Below the pieces are notes generated by a model, which had not been told where the DNA came from, ran no database searches, and saw only the letters and a program-made list of their open reading frames with translations. Source: Nitrososphaerota archaeon (lineage in GTDB: Archaea; Thermoproteota; Nitrososphaeria; Nitrososphaerales; Nitrosopumilaceae). Taken from it: a stretch of DNA of 5,212 nucleotides. Of this stretch, positions 1-5,185 are shown one piece after another. The translations under genes were made by a program, and so were the position numbers. The stretch's first letter is position 1. Each line of letters begins with the position of its first letter. The DNA is taken from NCBI GenBank assembly GCA_030611185.1, contig JAUWQG010000072.1, forward strand, positions 1 to 5,212, read 5' to 3'.

Positions 1-16
1 GACCATTACCTAATAC

Positions 17-26
17 AATTTATTTT
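17..26 (+). promoter_or_regulatory. TATA-like box upstream of the small zinc protein gene
   Basis: The AT-rich element TTTATTTT lies at 19-26. An archaeal TATA box sits about 26 bp before the transcription start, which would place the start near 47-49, just ahead of the Shine-Dalgarno sequence at 51-57. The placement agrees with a short leader for the gene starting at 62. It is a weak motif in AT-rich DNA and is judged only by position. Confidence 0.3.
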
Positions 27-50
27 GATTGCATTTTATCTTTCTTTTTT

Positions 51-57
51 GGAGTGA
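51..57 (+). promoter_or_regulatory. Shine-Dalgarno site for the small zinc protein gene
   Basis: GGAGTGAT begins at 51 and matches the archaeal ribosome-binding consensus GGAGGTGAT with one G missing. It is spaced about 7 nt (from GGAG) before the ATG at 62. It supports 62 as a genuine translation start, which matters because the reading frame behind it is interrupted by a stop codon. Confidence 0.6.
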
Positions 58-61
58 TTCT

Positions 62-262
62 ATGTCTGAATTTAGTAGAGTTGATTCTTGTAGGAATTGC
101 GGTGAGACCCTGGATGTACTTACCACATGTATGATGTGTTAGCAACCCTCTCAATTCAATTGCTCAAATTGCTATCATTTTGTAGATGCCCCAATTCATA
201 CAGATTGTGTGATTTTAGAGGATAACATATATTTCACGCCTAAAAATAGACTAATTTCATAA
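62..262 (+). pseudogene. Small Cys-rich (zinc-binding type) protein with in-frame TAG
   Basis: From the ATG at 62 the frame encodes 26 residues, reaches TAG at 140-142, and then continues open for 39 more codons to TAA at 260-262 (66 codons counting the TAG). The part before the stop has C10-x2-C13 and C23-x2-C26. The part after it has C34-x2-C37, H39, H46 and C49. This is the spacing expected of a small protein folding round two metal sites, so both halves look like one gene. The function is unknown and I do not recognise a named family. TAG is the normal stop of rpS26e, pfkB and pyrG in this window, so genome-wide recoding of TAG is unlikely. The choices are a recent nonsense mutation (AAG or CAG to TAG would need one change), a sequencing error, readthrough, or a genuine 26-residue product ending at the fourth Cys. 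A strong Shine-Dalgarno precedes the start. Confidence 0.55.
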
Positions 263-295
263 ATTTATCATATCATGGACAAAAAATATTCTGAT

Positions 296-305
296 TTTTT
301 ATATA
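296..305 (+). promoter_or_regulatory. TATA box and T-tract before the phosphatidyltransferase gene
   Basis: A run of T's leads into TTTTATATA, ending at about 304. The TATA core is centred about 26 bp before the GTG at 327, the distance expected for a leaderless transcript starting at that codon. The T6 run at 295-300 could also terminate the small upstream gene. GGGAG at 316-320 is a possible Shine-Dalgarno, but it would be left off a leaderless message, so the two signals point to different modes of initiation. Confidence 0.45.
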
Positions 306-326
306 CTTGGATTTTGGGAGAATCAC

Positions 327-899
327 GTGCTAAATAATCTCAGGGATGCCCTAAAGCCAGCACTTGAAAAAATGGGAAGAGGATTTGCCTCAACAGGTCT
401 GTCTCCAAACTTTTGGACTGTGGTGGGACTGGGCTTTGCTCTAGCATCTGCATTAGTTTATGGGCTGGGAATTGAATTTGGATTAATTATTGGCGGTGTT
501 CTGTTACTTGTTTCAGGATTTTTTGATATGGTTGATGGTCAAGTTGCCAAAGTTACTGGTAAGACATCAAAAAAAGGAGGCTATCTTGATTCAATGTTTG
601 ATAAAATCGCCGAGACTGCGATTTTCTTGGGAATTTTGATTGGCGGTTATGCAGAACCATACCTTGTACTTCTTGCAATTACATTATCATTATTGGTAAG
701 CTATGCCAGAGCAAAATCTGATTCATTAAATGTTAAACTTCAAGGAGTAGGAATTGGAGAAAGAGCAGAACGACTTTTGGTGATTGCGATTATTGGTATT
801 GTTGGGTTTATGGGGATTGCTGTACTTATTGTAGTTATAATCGCTGCAATCACATTAATTCAAAGAATGATAGTTACTGCTAAAAATATTGAAGAATAA
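327..899 (+). CDS. CDP-alcohol phosphatidyltransferase, probable archaetidylinositol phosphate synthase
   Basis: This is an integral membrane enzyme of 190 residues, the usual length for the family. These enzymes move a phosphoalcohol headgroup onto a CDP-activated lipid with release of CMP. The signature DxxDGxxAR-x8-GxxxDxxxD is read here as D67, D70, G71, A74, K75, G84, D88 and D92. All four metal-binding aspartates are present, and the usual Arg is a Lys. Hydrophobic stretches at about 26-46, 50-66, 97-108, 111-126, 148-163 and 164-178 fit six membrane helices, with the active site after the second. In archaea, short members of this type include archaetidylinositol phosphate synthase, which joins CDP-archaeol and inositol 1-phosphate; that substrate is inferred from general resemblance, not shown. 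The start is GTG at 327, supported by GGGAG 6 nt upstream and a TATA box 26 bp upstream. The gene ends 2 bp from the stop of the opposing rpS26e. Confidence 0.85.
   Translation: MLNNLRDALKPALEKMGRGFASTGLSPNFWTVVGLGFALASALVYGLGIEFGLIIGGVLLLVSGFFDMVDGQVAKVTGKTSKKGGYLDSMFDKIAETAIFLGILIGGYAEPYLVLLAITLSLLVSYARAKSDSLNVKLQGVGIGERAERLLVIAIIGIVGFMGIAVLIVVIIAAITLIQRMIVTAKNIEE
882..886 (-). terminator. Possible T-tract terminator of rpS26e
   Basis: On the minus strand a T5 run falls about 16 nt beyond the rpS26e stop, inside the 3' end of the opposing phosphatidyltransferase gene. Archaeal termination commonly occurs at short T-runs without a hairpin. The run is short and the genome is AT-rich, so this is only a candidate. 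Confidence 0.2.
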
Positions 900-901
900 T
901 A

Positions 902-1189
902 CTAGCGAAGTTTGCCGCGTTTTCTTCTGCTATCTGCTGATCTAATTTTTAGAATTTTGAAATGAATTGCACATGATATGCAATAATGCTTTAGAACAGT
1001 TGGTGATGCAATGTATGCTCCTTGAGCTCTTAACTCTTTTGCCAGAGTGTGCTCTACTAGATTGAGTTTTGAGGTCACTTTTTTTGCCTTGTCTTTTGGA
1101 ACAGTCTGTCCACAATTAGTACACTGAACCGTTCCTGTTGATCCTTTTCCTCCTTTTGTACGTCCTCGACTGGCACGCTTAAGTGGCAT
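902..1189 (-). CDS. rps26e: 30S ribosomal protein eS26 (S26e)
   Basis: This 95-residue basic protein belongs to the small ribosomal subunit. In eukaryotes eS26 lies near the mRNA exit channel and the 3' end of the small-subunit rRNA. The sequence has the family hallmarks: a basic Gly/Arg/Lys-rich N-terminus (residues 1-17), a VQCTNCG zinc motif (C23, C26), the PKDKAKK segment (31-37), the ELRAQGAYI block (52-60), a second Cys pair at C70 and C73, and a basic tail. The four cysteines form the zinc site. The gene is found in TACK archaea and eukaryotes but not in bacteria, so it is a good lineage marker. The ATG at 1189 has no clear Shine-Dalgarno, but a TATA box lies 25 bp upstream, so the transcript is probably leaderless. 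The stop is TAG. Confidence 0.95.
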   Translation of the reverse strand: MPLKRASRGRTKGGKGSTGTVQCTNCGQTVPKDKAKKVTSKLNLVEHTLAKELRAQGAYIASPTVLKHYCISCAIHFKILKIRSADSRRKRGKLR

Positions 1190-1210
1190 ATCGATAATCT
1201 CTCGCGCCTC

Positions 1211-1218
1211 TTTATATT
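1211..1218 (-). promoter_or_regulatory. TATA box of rpS26e
   Basis: On the minus strand the sequence reads AATATAAA, centred about 25 bp upstream of the rpS26e ATG. With no purine-rich site in between, transcription should begin at or next to the start codon. Confidence 0.55.
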
Positions 1219-1317
1219 CTTGCGTATAATTAACAGATTTTTTGAATTTTGTGCCTGTTTTTCAAAGAATTTGTCATCATGTTTTAATTCTTGATCTTGC
1301 TCTTGTAGTATGTAGAC

Positions 1318-1425
1318 ATGAATGGTTTGTGTCATAGTTGTTATGGATCAAATTTGGATTTGGTAATATCCAAGGGAGAAATTATTTGCAAGTCTTGTTT
1401 TGAAAAAAAGAATGCAAAAAACTAA
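1318..1425 (+). CDS. 35-residue double-CxxC microprotein (zinc-ribbon-like)
   Basis: The ATG at 1318 opens a 35-codon frame ending with TAA at 1423-1425. The peptide has C5-x2-C8 near the N-terminus and C24-x2-C27 near the C-terminus, separated by a 15-residue linker, then a Lys-rich tail (EKKNAKN). Two CxxC knuckles at this spacing are typical of a minimal zinc ribbon. An in-frame TAG at 1306-1308 rules out a longer N-terminus. No strong Shine-Dalgarno is seen; an AT-rich element near 1282-1289 lies about 32 bp upstream and is a weak promoter candidate. The gene stands 26 bp before the PfkB-family kinase on the same strand and may share its transcript. The function is unknown. The Cys pattern in so short a frame is the main evidence that it is real. 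Confidence 0.6.
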   Translation: MNGLCHSCYGSNLDLVISKGEIICKSCFEKKNAKN

Positions 1426-1451
1426 ATCATCAAATTCATGAATCCAACTAA

Positions 1452-2324
1452 ATGAAGATCGCTTTGTTTTCTCATTGTGCAATCGATACTATTACTATAG
1501 GCGATTCAAATTATGAGCAAATTGGCGGCGCTGCCTGTTATGGTGGATTGACTGCAAAGAAATTTAAATTTGATGTAGAACTAGTTACAAAATTTGGTCC
1601 TGATTTTCCTCACAAACAGTACCTTACTGATAATAAAATTAATTTTGAAAATGCATTAAGCAAAAAAAACACCACAAAGTTTTCCATAAATATTGTAGGC
1701 TCAGATAGGACACTATGTCTTGAAAACCAATGTGATCCTATTGAATATACAAAAATCAATGCAGATGGTTTTATAGTCAGTCCTATTTTTCATGAAATCT
1801 CATCAGACACTTTTGAAAAAATAAAACACGATTCTAATTTTTTATTTTTAGATCCTCAGGGATTTTTGAGACGAACTAATTCCAAGAAGGAGATTTTTTT
1901 AGAAAACACTGATATGGATTTGTCCAATGTGAGTGCAATCAAAGTTAATCCTGAAGAAGCTCAATGTATGGTGGGTTCATCTAGTATAGATGCTTTGAGT
2001 CTATTACAAAAAAAAGGAGTTGAACATGTAATTTTTACAAACAAAACCGAAGTATCGATGTTGGTTAAAGATAGGGTTTATTCTATAACATTACCAAACA
2101 AAAAAATTCATGACACAACCGGGGTTGGAGATATTTTTTGTGCTGCTTTTAGCTGTACTATGCTTAAGGAAAAAGACTATCTTTGGGCTTTATGCTTTGC
2201 AGGAGGTGCTGCTCAGGAAGCTCTTGAATCAAAAGATGTAGGACTTTTGAAGATTCCAAAAAAAGGTGCTATTGAAACTAATGCATCTTATTTTTACAAT
2301 TTAATGAAATACCGTTCAATTTAG
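1452..2324 (+). CDS. PfkB/ribokinase-family carbohydrate or nucleoside kinase
   Basis: This is a cytosolic kinase of 290 residues, typical for the family, which transfers phosphate from a nucleotide to a hydroxyl of a sugar, nucleoside or polyol. The N-terminal glycine pair for substrate binding is at G25-G26 (IGGAACYGGL). The Asn-x-x-Glu motif for Mg/phosphate coordination is N166-x-x-E169 (VNPEEA). The C-terminal PfkB signature is DTTGVGD, residues 221-227, with D227 the expected catalytic base and G224-G226 forming the anion hole. The substrate cannot be read from the sequence: ribokinase, nucleoside kinase and inositol kinase are all members of this family. The ATG at 1452 begins directly with the first beta strand (MKIALFSHC), so it is a sound start. 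The gene ends with TAG 13 bp before the TTG proposed for NAD kinase, which suggests a common transcript. Confidence 0.88.
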   Translation: MKIALFSHCAIDTITIGDSNYEQIGGAACYGGLTAKKFKFDVELVTKFGPDFPHKQYLTDNKINFENALSKKNTTKFSINIVGSDRTLCLENQCDPIEYTKINADGFIVSPIFHEISSDTFEKIKHDSNFLFLDPQGFLRRTNSKKEIFLENTDMDLSNVSAIKVNPEEAQCMVGSSSIDALSLLQKKGVEHVIFTNKTEVSMLVKDRVYSITLPNKKIHDTTGVGDIFCAAFSCTMLKEKDYLWALCFAGGAAQEALESKDVGLLKIPKKGAIETNASYFYNLMKYRSI

Positions 2325-2332
2325 CTTTATAC
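2324..2332 (+). promoter_or_regulatory. Possible TATA box before the NAD kinase gene
   Basis: CTTTATAC follows directly after the pfkB stop. A transcription start about 26 bp downstream would fall near 2350-2355, at or after the in-frame TTG at 2350 and shortly before the in-frame GTG at 2362. It may give the NAD kinase its own promoter and favour a start later than 2338. Confidence 0.3.
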
Positions 2333-2337
2333 TTTTA

Positions 2338-3363
2338 TTGTATGGTAATTTGAAATCTCTTGTGCACATAGGAATTTATGGTTCAGGTTCTACCACCTCA
2401 TCGCAAAAAATAATAAAAAAAATACTTTTAGAAAATGGCATTAAATCCTTCACCATTACTCCAAAATCAAAAACAAAACAATATGATTGTGTAATTGTAT
2501 TAGGTGGAGATAAAGGAATTCGAAATTATTTTCATAGATCATTTGATTCTACGTCGCCTGTTTTAGGAATTAATGAAGGTGAATATGGTGGATTTTTAGC
2601 TCAAATTGATCTAAAAGAATTTTCATCATATGTTAATAGATTAAAAAAAGAAAATTATTCAATTGAGGAAGTACCAAGATTGGGAGTCAAAATCGACGGT
2701 ACTGATGTATTTCCTGTCTTAAATGATGTTGCAGTATTTTCCTCAAAAAGTGCAATGCTTATGGAACATACTCTTAGTGTAAATGGCGAAGAAGTATGGC
2801 ATGATAGCAGTGATGGAATAATAATTTCTACTCCTATTGGTTCTTCTGCATATTCAATGTCGGCAGGAGGTCCAGTAATTTTTCAGGATTCAACAGTGTT
2901 TGAAATAATTTCGGTTAATTCATTGAATGTTAATCGAAGACCAATAATTGTATCAAATAATAGCTCCATCAAGATAGATGATATTTCTGCCCGATTACAT
3001 TGCGAAGTAGTTCTTGATGGACTAGAAAGATACAAGGTAAACAAAATTGTAGAGTGTACGCAATTCTTGCCACCTGCTAAAATCATTCGTCTCAAAAAAG
3101 ATTCAACTGCAATTTCTGCTCTTGCAAAAAAGGCTCATCTTGCTGAAGAATTACTTAGTATGCCACCAAGCTCTAAACTTCTTTTAAAAACATTAGAGTA
3201 TGAGGGTGCACTAACACAAAAGGATCTATCCAACAAGACTCTTTTACCGGACAGAACTGTTAGATTGGCATTAAGTCATTTGCTTGATAAGGGATATGTC
3301 AAAAAGAAAGTATCTGTAAGGGATGCAAGACAAAAAATCTACGAAATCTCAAAGATAGAATGA
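2338..3363 (+). CDS. nadK: NAD kinase with C-terminal winged-helix domain
   Basis: NAD kinase phosphorylates NAD(H) at the adenosine 2'-hydroxyl to give NADP(H). The catalytic part spans about residues 9-255. It has VLGGDKG at 54-60 (the family GGDG region with D58 kept), GINEGEYGGFLA at 78-89, the NAD-contacting LND at 128-130, the strong family block SDGIIISTPIGSSAYSMSAGGPVI at about 158-181, and NRRPIIV at 199-205. Residues from about 275 to 341 are an addition not found in ordinary NAD kinases. They read as a winged helix-turn-helix: helix 278-290, TQKDLSNK 293-300, recognition-helix candidate 304-318, then a basic wing 319-337. The length of 341 exceeds the usual 250-300 for this reason. 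The start is uncertain: TTG at 2338 gives the longest form, while TTG at 2350 or GTG at 2362 would remove 4 or 8 residues without touching the core. The gene lies 13 bp after pfkB and ends 1 bp from the stop of pyrG. Confidence 0.87.
   Translation: MYGNLKSLVHIGIYGSGSTTSSQKIIKKILLENGIKSFTITPKSKTKQYDCVIVLGGDKGIRNYFHRSFDSTSPVLGINEGEYGGFLAQIDLKEFSSYVNRLKKENYSIEEVPRLGVKIDGTDVFPVLNDVAVFSSKSAMLMEHTLSVNGEEVWHDSSDGIIISTPIGSSAYSMSAGGPVIFQDSTVFEIISVNSLNVNRRPIIVSNNSSIKIDDISARLHCEVVLDGLERYKVNKIVECTQFLPPAKIIRLKKDSTAISALAKKAHLAEELLSMPPSSKLLLKTLEYEGALTQKDLSNKTLLPDRTVRLALSHLLDKGYVKKKVSVRDARQKIYEISKIE
3332..3337 (-). terminator. Possible T-tract terminator of pyrG
   Basis: On the minus strand a T6 run lies about 28 nt beyond the pyrG stop, inside the 3' end of the NAD kinase gene. 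No hairpin precedes it, which is normal for archaeal terminators. It is offered as a candidate because the two genes leave no intergenic space for a terminator. Confidence 0.22.
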
Positions 3364-3364
3364 T

Positions 3365-4963
3365 CTACTTGGCAGCAGCTTCTACAAATGATACAAAAAC
3401 CTCTTCAGCAAATCCTGGCCTGCTGTTAAATTCAGGATGGAATTGAACTCCAAGATAGAATTTGTGGCTAGGAATCTCTAGAATCTCCATTCTTTTTCCA
3501 CCATCACTTTCTGCAGAAAATATCATGCCATTTTTTTCAAAATCTGGAATGTAATTTTTGTTAATTTCATATCGATGTCTATGTCTTTTACTAACGGAAT
3601 CAGAACCATAGATTTTTTGAGCCATGGTCTCTGGCTTTATTTTGATATTGTGCCCTCCTAGTCTTAGGGATCCTCCCATATCTGAGATCTCTTTTTGTTC
3701 TGGAAGCAAGTCTACAACGGGGTTTTTTGCATCTTGTTTTATCTCAGTTGAATTTACATCCTCTAAATTCAACACATTTCTTCCAAAAGCAATAACTGCT
3801 AATTGAAAACCAAAACATATTCCAAGATATGGTATATTTTTTTCTCTTGCATAATTTGCAGTTTTAATTATTCCCTCAGAACCTCTAGTTCCAAACCCTC
3901 CTGGGACTAGTATGCCATCATACCTATCAAGCATACTGTAATCCTTGATTGACTCTGAATCAATCCAATCAATCTCAACTGACTTTTTCAATTTTGCACC
4001 TGCATGTTTTAATGCATGATTAACACTGACGTAACTATCAGCAAGTGTAACATATTTTCCAACCATTGCAATCTTTACTTTTTGATCCTTATGATTACTC
4101 ATAGATTCTACTATCTTGTTCCACTCATCCCAATTGGCAGATGCATTAACCATACCAACTTTACCAAACTTTGTAAAAATTGAATCTAAAATCCCTTGAT
4201 CATAAAGAATCTGTGGAACTTCAAAAATTGATTTTGCATCATGGCAAGAAAGAACATCTTCTGCAGTAACATTTGTAAATAAAGCAATTTTTTTCTTGGT
4301 TTTTTCTTCTAGTGGTACAGTACACCTTACTGCCAAAAAATCTGGTTGAATACCAATTCTTCGTAGTTCTTGAACGCTATGCTGAGTTGGTTTTGTTTTT
4401 TGCTCTCCTACTACATCAAGTGATGGTGCTAAGGTCACATGTACAAACATTACATTTTTTGGTCCCTCTACTACTCTCATTTGTCTTAATGCTTCTAAAA
4501 ATGGCAGAGATTCAATATCCCCTACAGTTCCGCCACACTCTACAATTAGAAAGTCTAATTCCTCATCTGATGCTATCTTTCTAACTCTGTTTGTAATTTC
4601 ATCAGTTATGTGAGGAATGATTTGCACACATGCTCCCAAGTACTCTCCTTTTCTTTCAGCTTCAATTACTGATGAGTATACTTGGGCAGTTGTTATGTTG
4701 TGATTTTTAGGAATATTTTGATTCAAAAATCGCTCATAATTTCCAATATCCATATCGCACTCTCCCCCATCTTCAGTCACGAAGACCTCTCCATGAGCTA
4801 CTGGATTCATGGTTCCTGCATCATAATTCAAGTATGGATCTATTTTGATACATGAAACTTTTTGATTTGCTAATTGTAACAGTTTTGCAATCGAAGAGGT
4901 AGTGACGCCTTTGCCAAGACCAGACATAACACCGCCTGTCACAAAAATAAACTTCGTCTGCAC
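3365..4963 (-). CDS. pyrG: CTP synthase (glutamine-hydrolysing)
   Basis: CTP synthase makes CTP from UTP, ATP and glutamine, the last step of pyrimidine nucleotide synthesis. The protein is full length at 532 residues and has both domains. The N-terminal synthetase domain (about 1-270) shows the ATP-binding loop VTGGVMSGLGKG (8-19, K18), GEVFVTEDGGECDMD (58-72), VECGGTVGDIESLPF (141-155) and the UTP/CTP-binding GEQKTKPTQHSV (186-197). The C-terminal class I glutamine amidotransferase domain (about 296-532) has the oxyanion PGGFGTRG (354-361), the nucleophile C383 in GICFGFQ, and H509 with E511 in FHPEF. All catalytic residues are present. The start is GTG at 4963; the protein begins four residues before the first beta strand, as in other CTP synthases. 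No clear Shine-Dalgarno is seen, so the message is probably leaderless. CTP also feeds CDP-lipid synthesis, the route served by the phosphatidyltransferase in this window. The stop is TAG. Confidence 0.97.
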   Translation of the reverse strand: MQTKFIFVTGGVMSGLGKGVTTSSIAKLLQLANQKVSCIKIDPYLNYDAGTMNPVAHGEVFVTEDGGECDMDIGNYERFLNQNIPKNHNITTAQVYSSVIEAERKGEYLGACVQIIPHITDEITNRVRKIASDEELDFLIVECGGTVGDIESLPFLEALRQMRVVEGPKNVMFVHVTLAPSLDVVGEQKTKPTQHSVQELRRIGIQPDFLAVRCTVPLEEKTKKKIALFTNVTAEDVLSCHDAKSIFEVPQILYDQGILDSIFTKFGKVGMVNASANWDEWNKIVESMSNHKDQKVKIAMVGKYVTLADSYVSVNHALKHAGAKLKKSVEIDWIDSESIKDYSMLDRYDGILVPGGFGTRGSEGIIKTANYAREKNIPYLGICFGFQLAVIAFGRNVLNLEDVNSTEIKQDAKNPVVDLLPEQKEISDMGGSLRLGGHNIKIKPETMAQKIYGSDSVSKRHRHRYEINKNYIPDFEKNGMIFSAESDGGKRMEILEIPSHKFYLGVQFHPEFNSRPGFAEEVFVSFVEAAAK

Positions 4964-4984
4964 ATATGTGAAATGAGTAACGGG

Positions 4985-4998
4985 TTTTTGTATGTTTT
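4985..4998 (-). promoter_or_regulatory. Weak TATA-like element of pyrG
   Basis: On the minus strand AAAACATACAAAAA is centred about 27 bp upstream of the GTG start. The distance is right for a leaderless archaeal promoter, but the sequence is a poor match to TTTATATA. Confidence 0.35.
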
Positions 4999-5019
4999 GC
5001 CGATCAATCTCTTTTTGCC

Positions 5020-5047
5020 ATAAATTTTACAAGTGTGAAAAATTTAT
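5020..5047. repeat. Perfect 9-bp inverted repeat, 10-nt loop
   Basis: ATAAATTTT at 5020-5028 is exactly complementary to AAAATTTAT at 5039-5047, with acaagtgtga between. It lies 57 bp upstream of pyrG and 5 bp before a second inverted repeat. It could be a regulator-binding palindrome for either flanking gene. Because it is all A and T, chance is a real possibility. Confidence 0.5.
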
Positions 5048-5052
5048 TTGAT

Positions 5053-5072
5053 TTTTTAACTAATGTTAAAAA
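5053..5072. repeat. Perfect 8-bp inverted repeat, 4-nt loop
   Basis: TTTTTAAC at 5053-5060 pairs exactly with GTTAAAAA at 5065-5072 across the loop taat. The 20-bp palindrome resembles an operator in size. It lies in the intergenic region between pyrG and a possible + strand gene. A weaker 5-bp repeat (ATGTT at 5112-5116, AACAT at 5121-5125) follows further on. Confidence 0.5.
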
Positions 5073-5130
5073 TTACTTACGACTATCTTTTATTTCACTA
5101 TAACTCTACTAATGTTTGAGAACATCTAGG

Positions 5131-5185
5131 TAGTGGCCACACGATTAAAGAAAACCATGGTTACAGTTATGGCTCAAGGCCACTA
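5131..5185. repeat. 8-bp inverted repeat spanning the possible downstream start
   Basis: TAGTGGCC at 5131-5138 is an exact reverse complement of GGCCACTA at 5178-5185, 39 nt apart. Within the loop is the 10-bp palindrome AACCATGGTT at 5153-5162. The arms are GC-rich in an otherwise AT-rich region, which makes chance less likely than for the two repeats upstream. The 55-nt unit overlaps the first codons of the possible gene, so it could fold in that transcript. Confidence 0.45.

Noticed and set aside
140..142. Pyrrolysine at the TAG codon
   Set aside because: Pyrrolysine is known from methanogens and some bacteria and needs the pyl genes. TAG is used as the ordinary stop of three other genes here, and nothing in the window suggests the pyl system.
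1075..1335. 86-codon open frame on the minus strand overlapping rpS26e
   Set aside because: It overlaps rpS26e in another frame, has low-complexity Gln/Lys/Glu-rich content and no recognisable motif. rpS26e is unmistakable in the other frame.
1438..1455. Five-codon frame (ATG 1438 to TGA 1453-1455) overlapping the pfkB ATG, as a possible leader peptide
   Set aside because: It is too short to distinguish from chance, with no Shine-Dalgarno and no notable residues.
2883..3095. 70-codon minus-strand open frame inside nadK
   Set aside because: It lies wholly within the NAD kinase core, has no family features, and is a shadow of the real gene.
3624..3806. 60-codon + strand open frame inside pyrG
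   Set aside because: It is antisense to the conserved CTP synthase amidotransferase domain and has no motif of its own.
4312..4584. 90-codon + strand open frame inside pyrG, hydrophobic
   Set aside because: It is antisense to the conserved synthetase domain; the Leu/Phe-rich content is what antisense reading of Lys/Glu/Gln-rich codons produces.
5131..5185. A tRNA gene formed by the GC-rich inverted repeat
   Set aside because: At 55 nt it is too short, with no T-arm (GGTTC-type) sequence or cloverleaf, and the arms do not fit an acceptor stem followed by D and anticodon stems.
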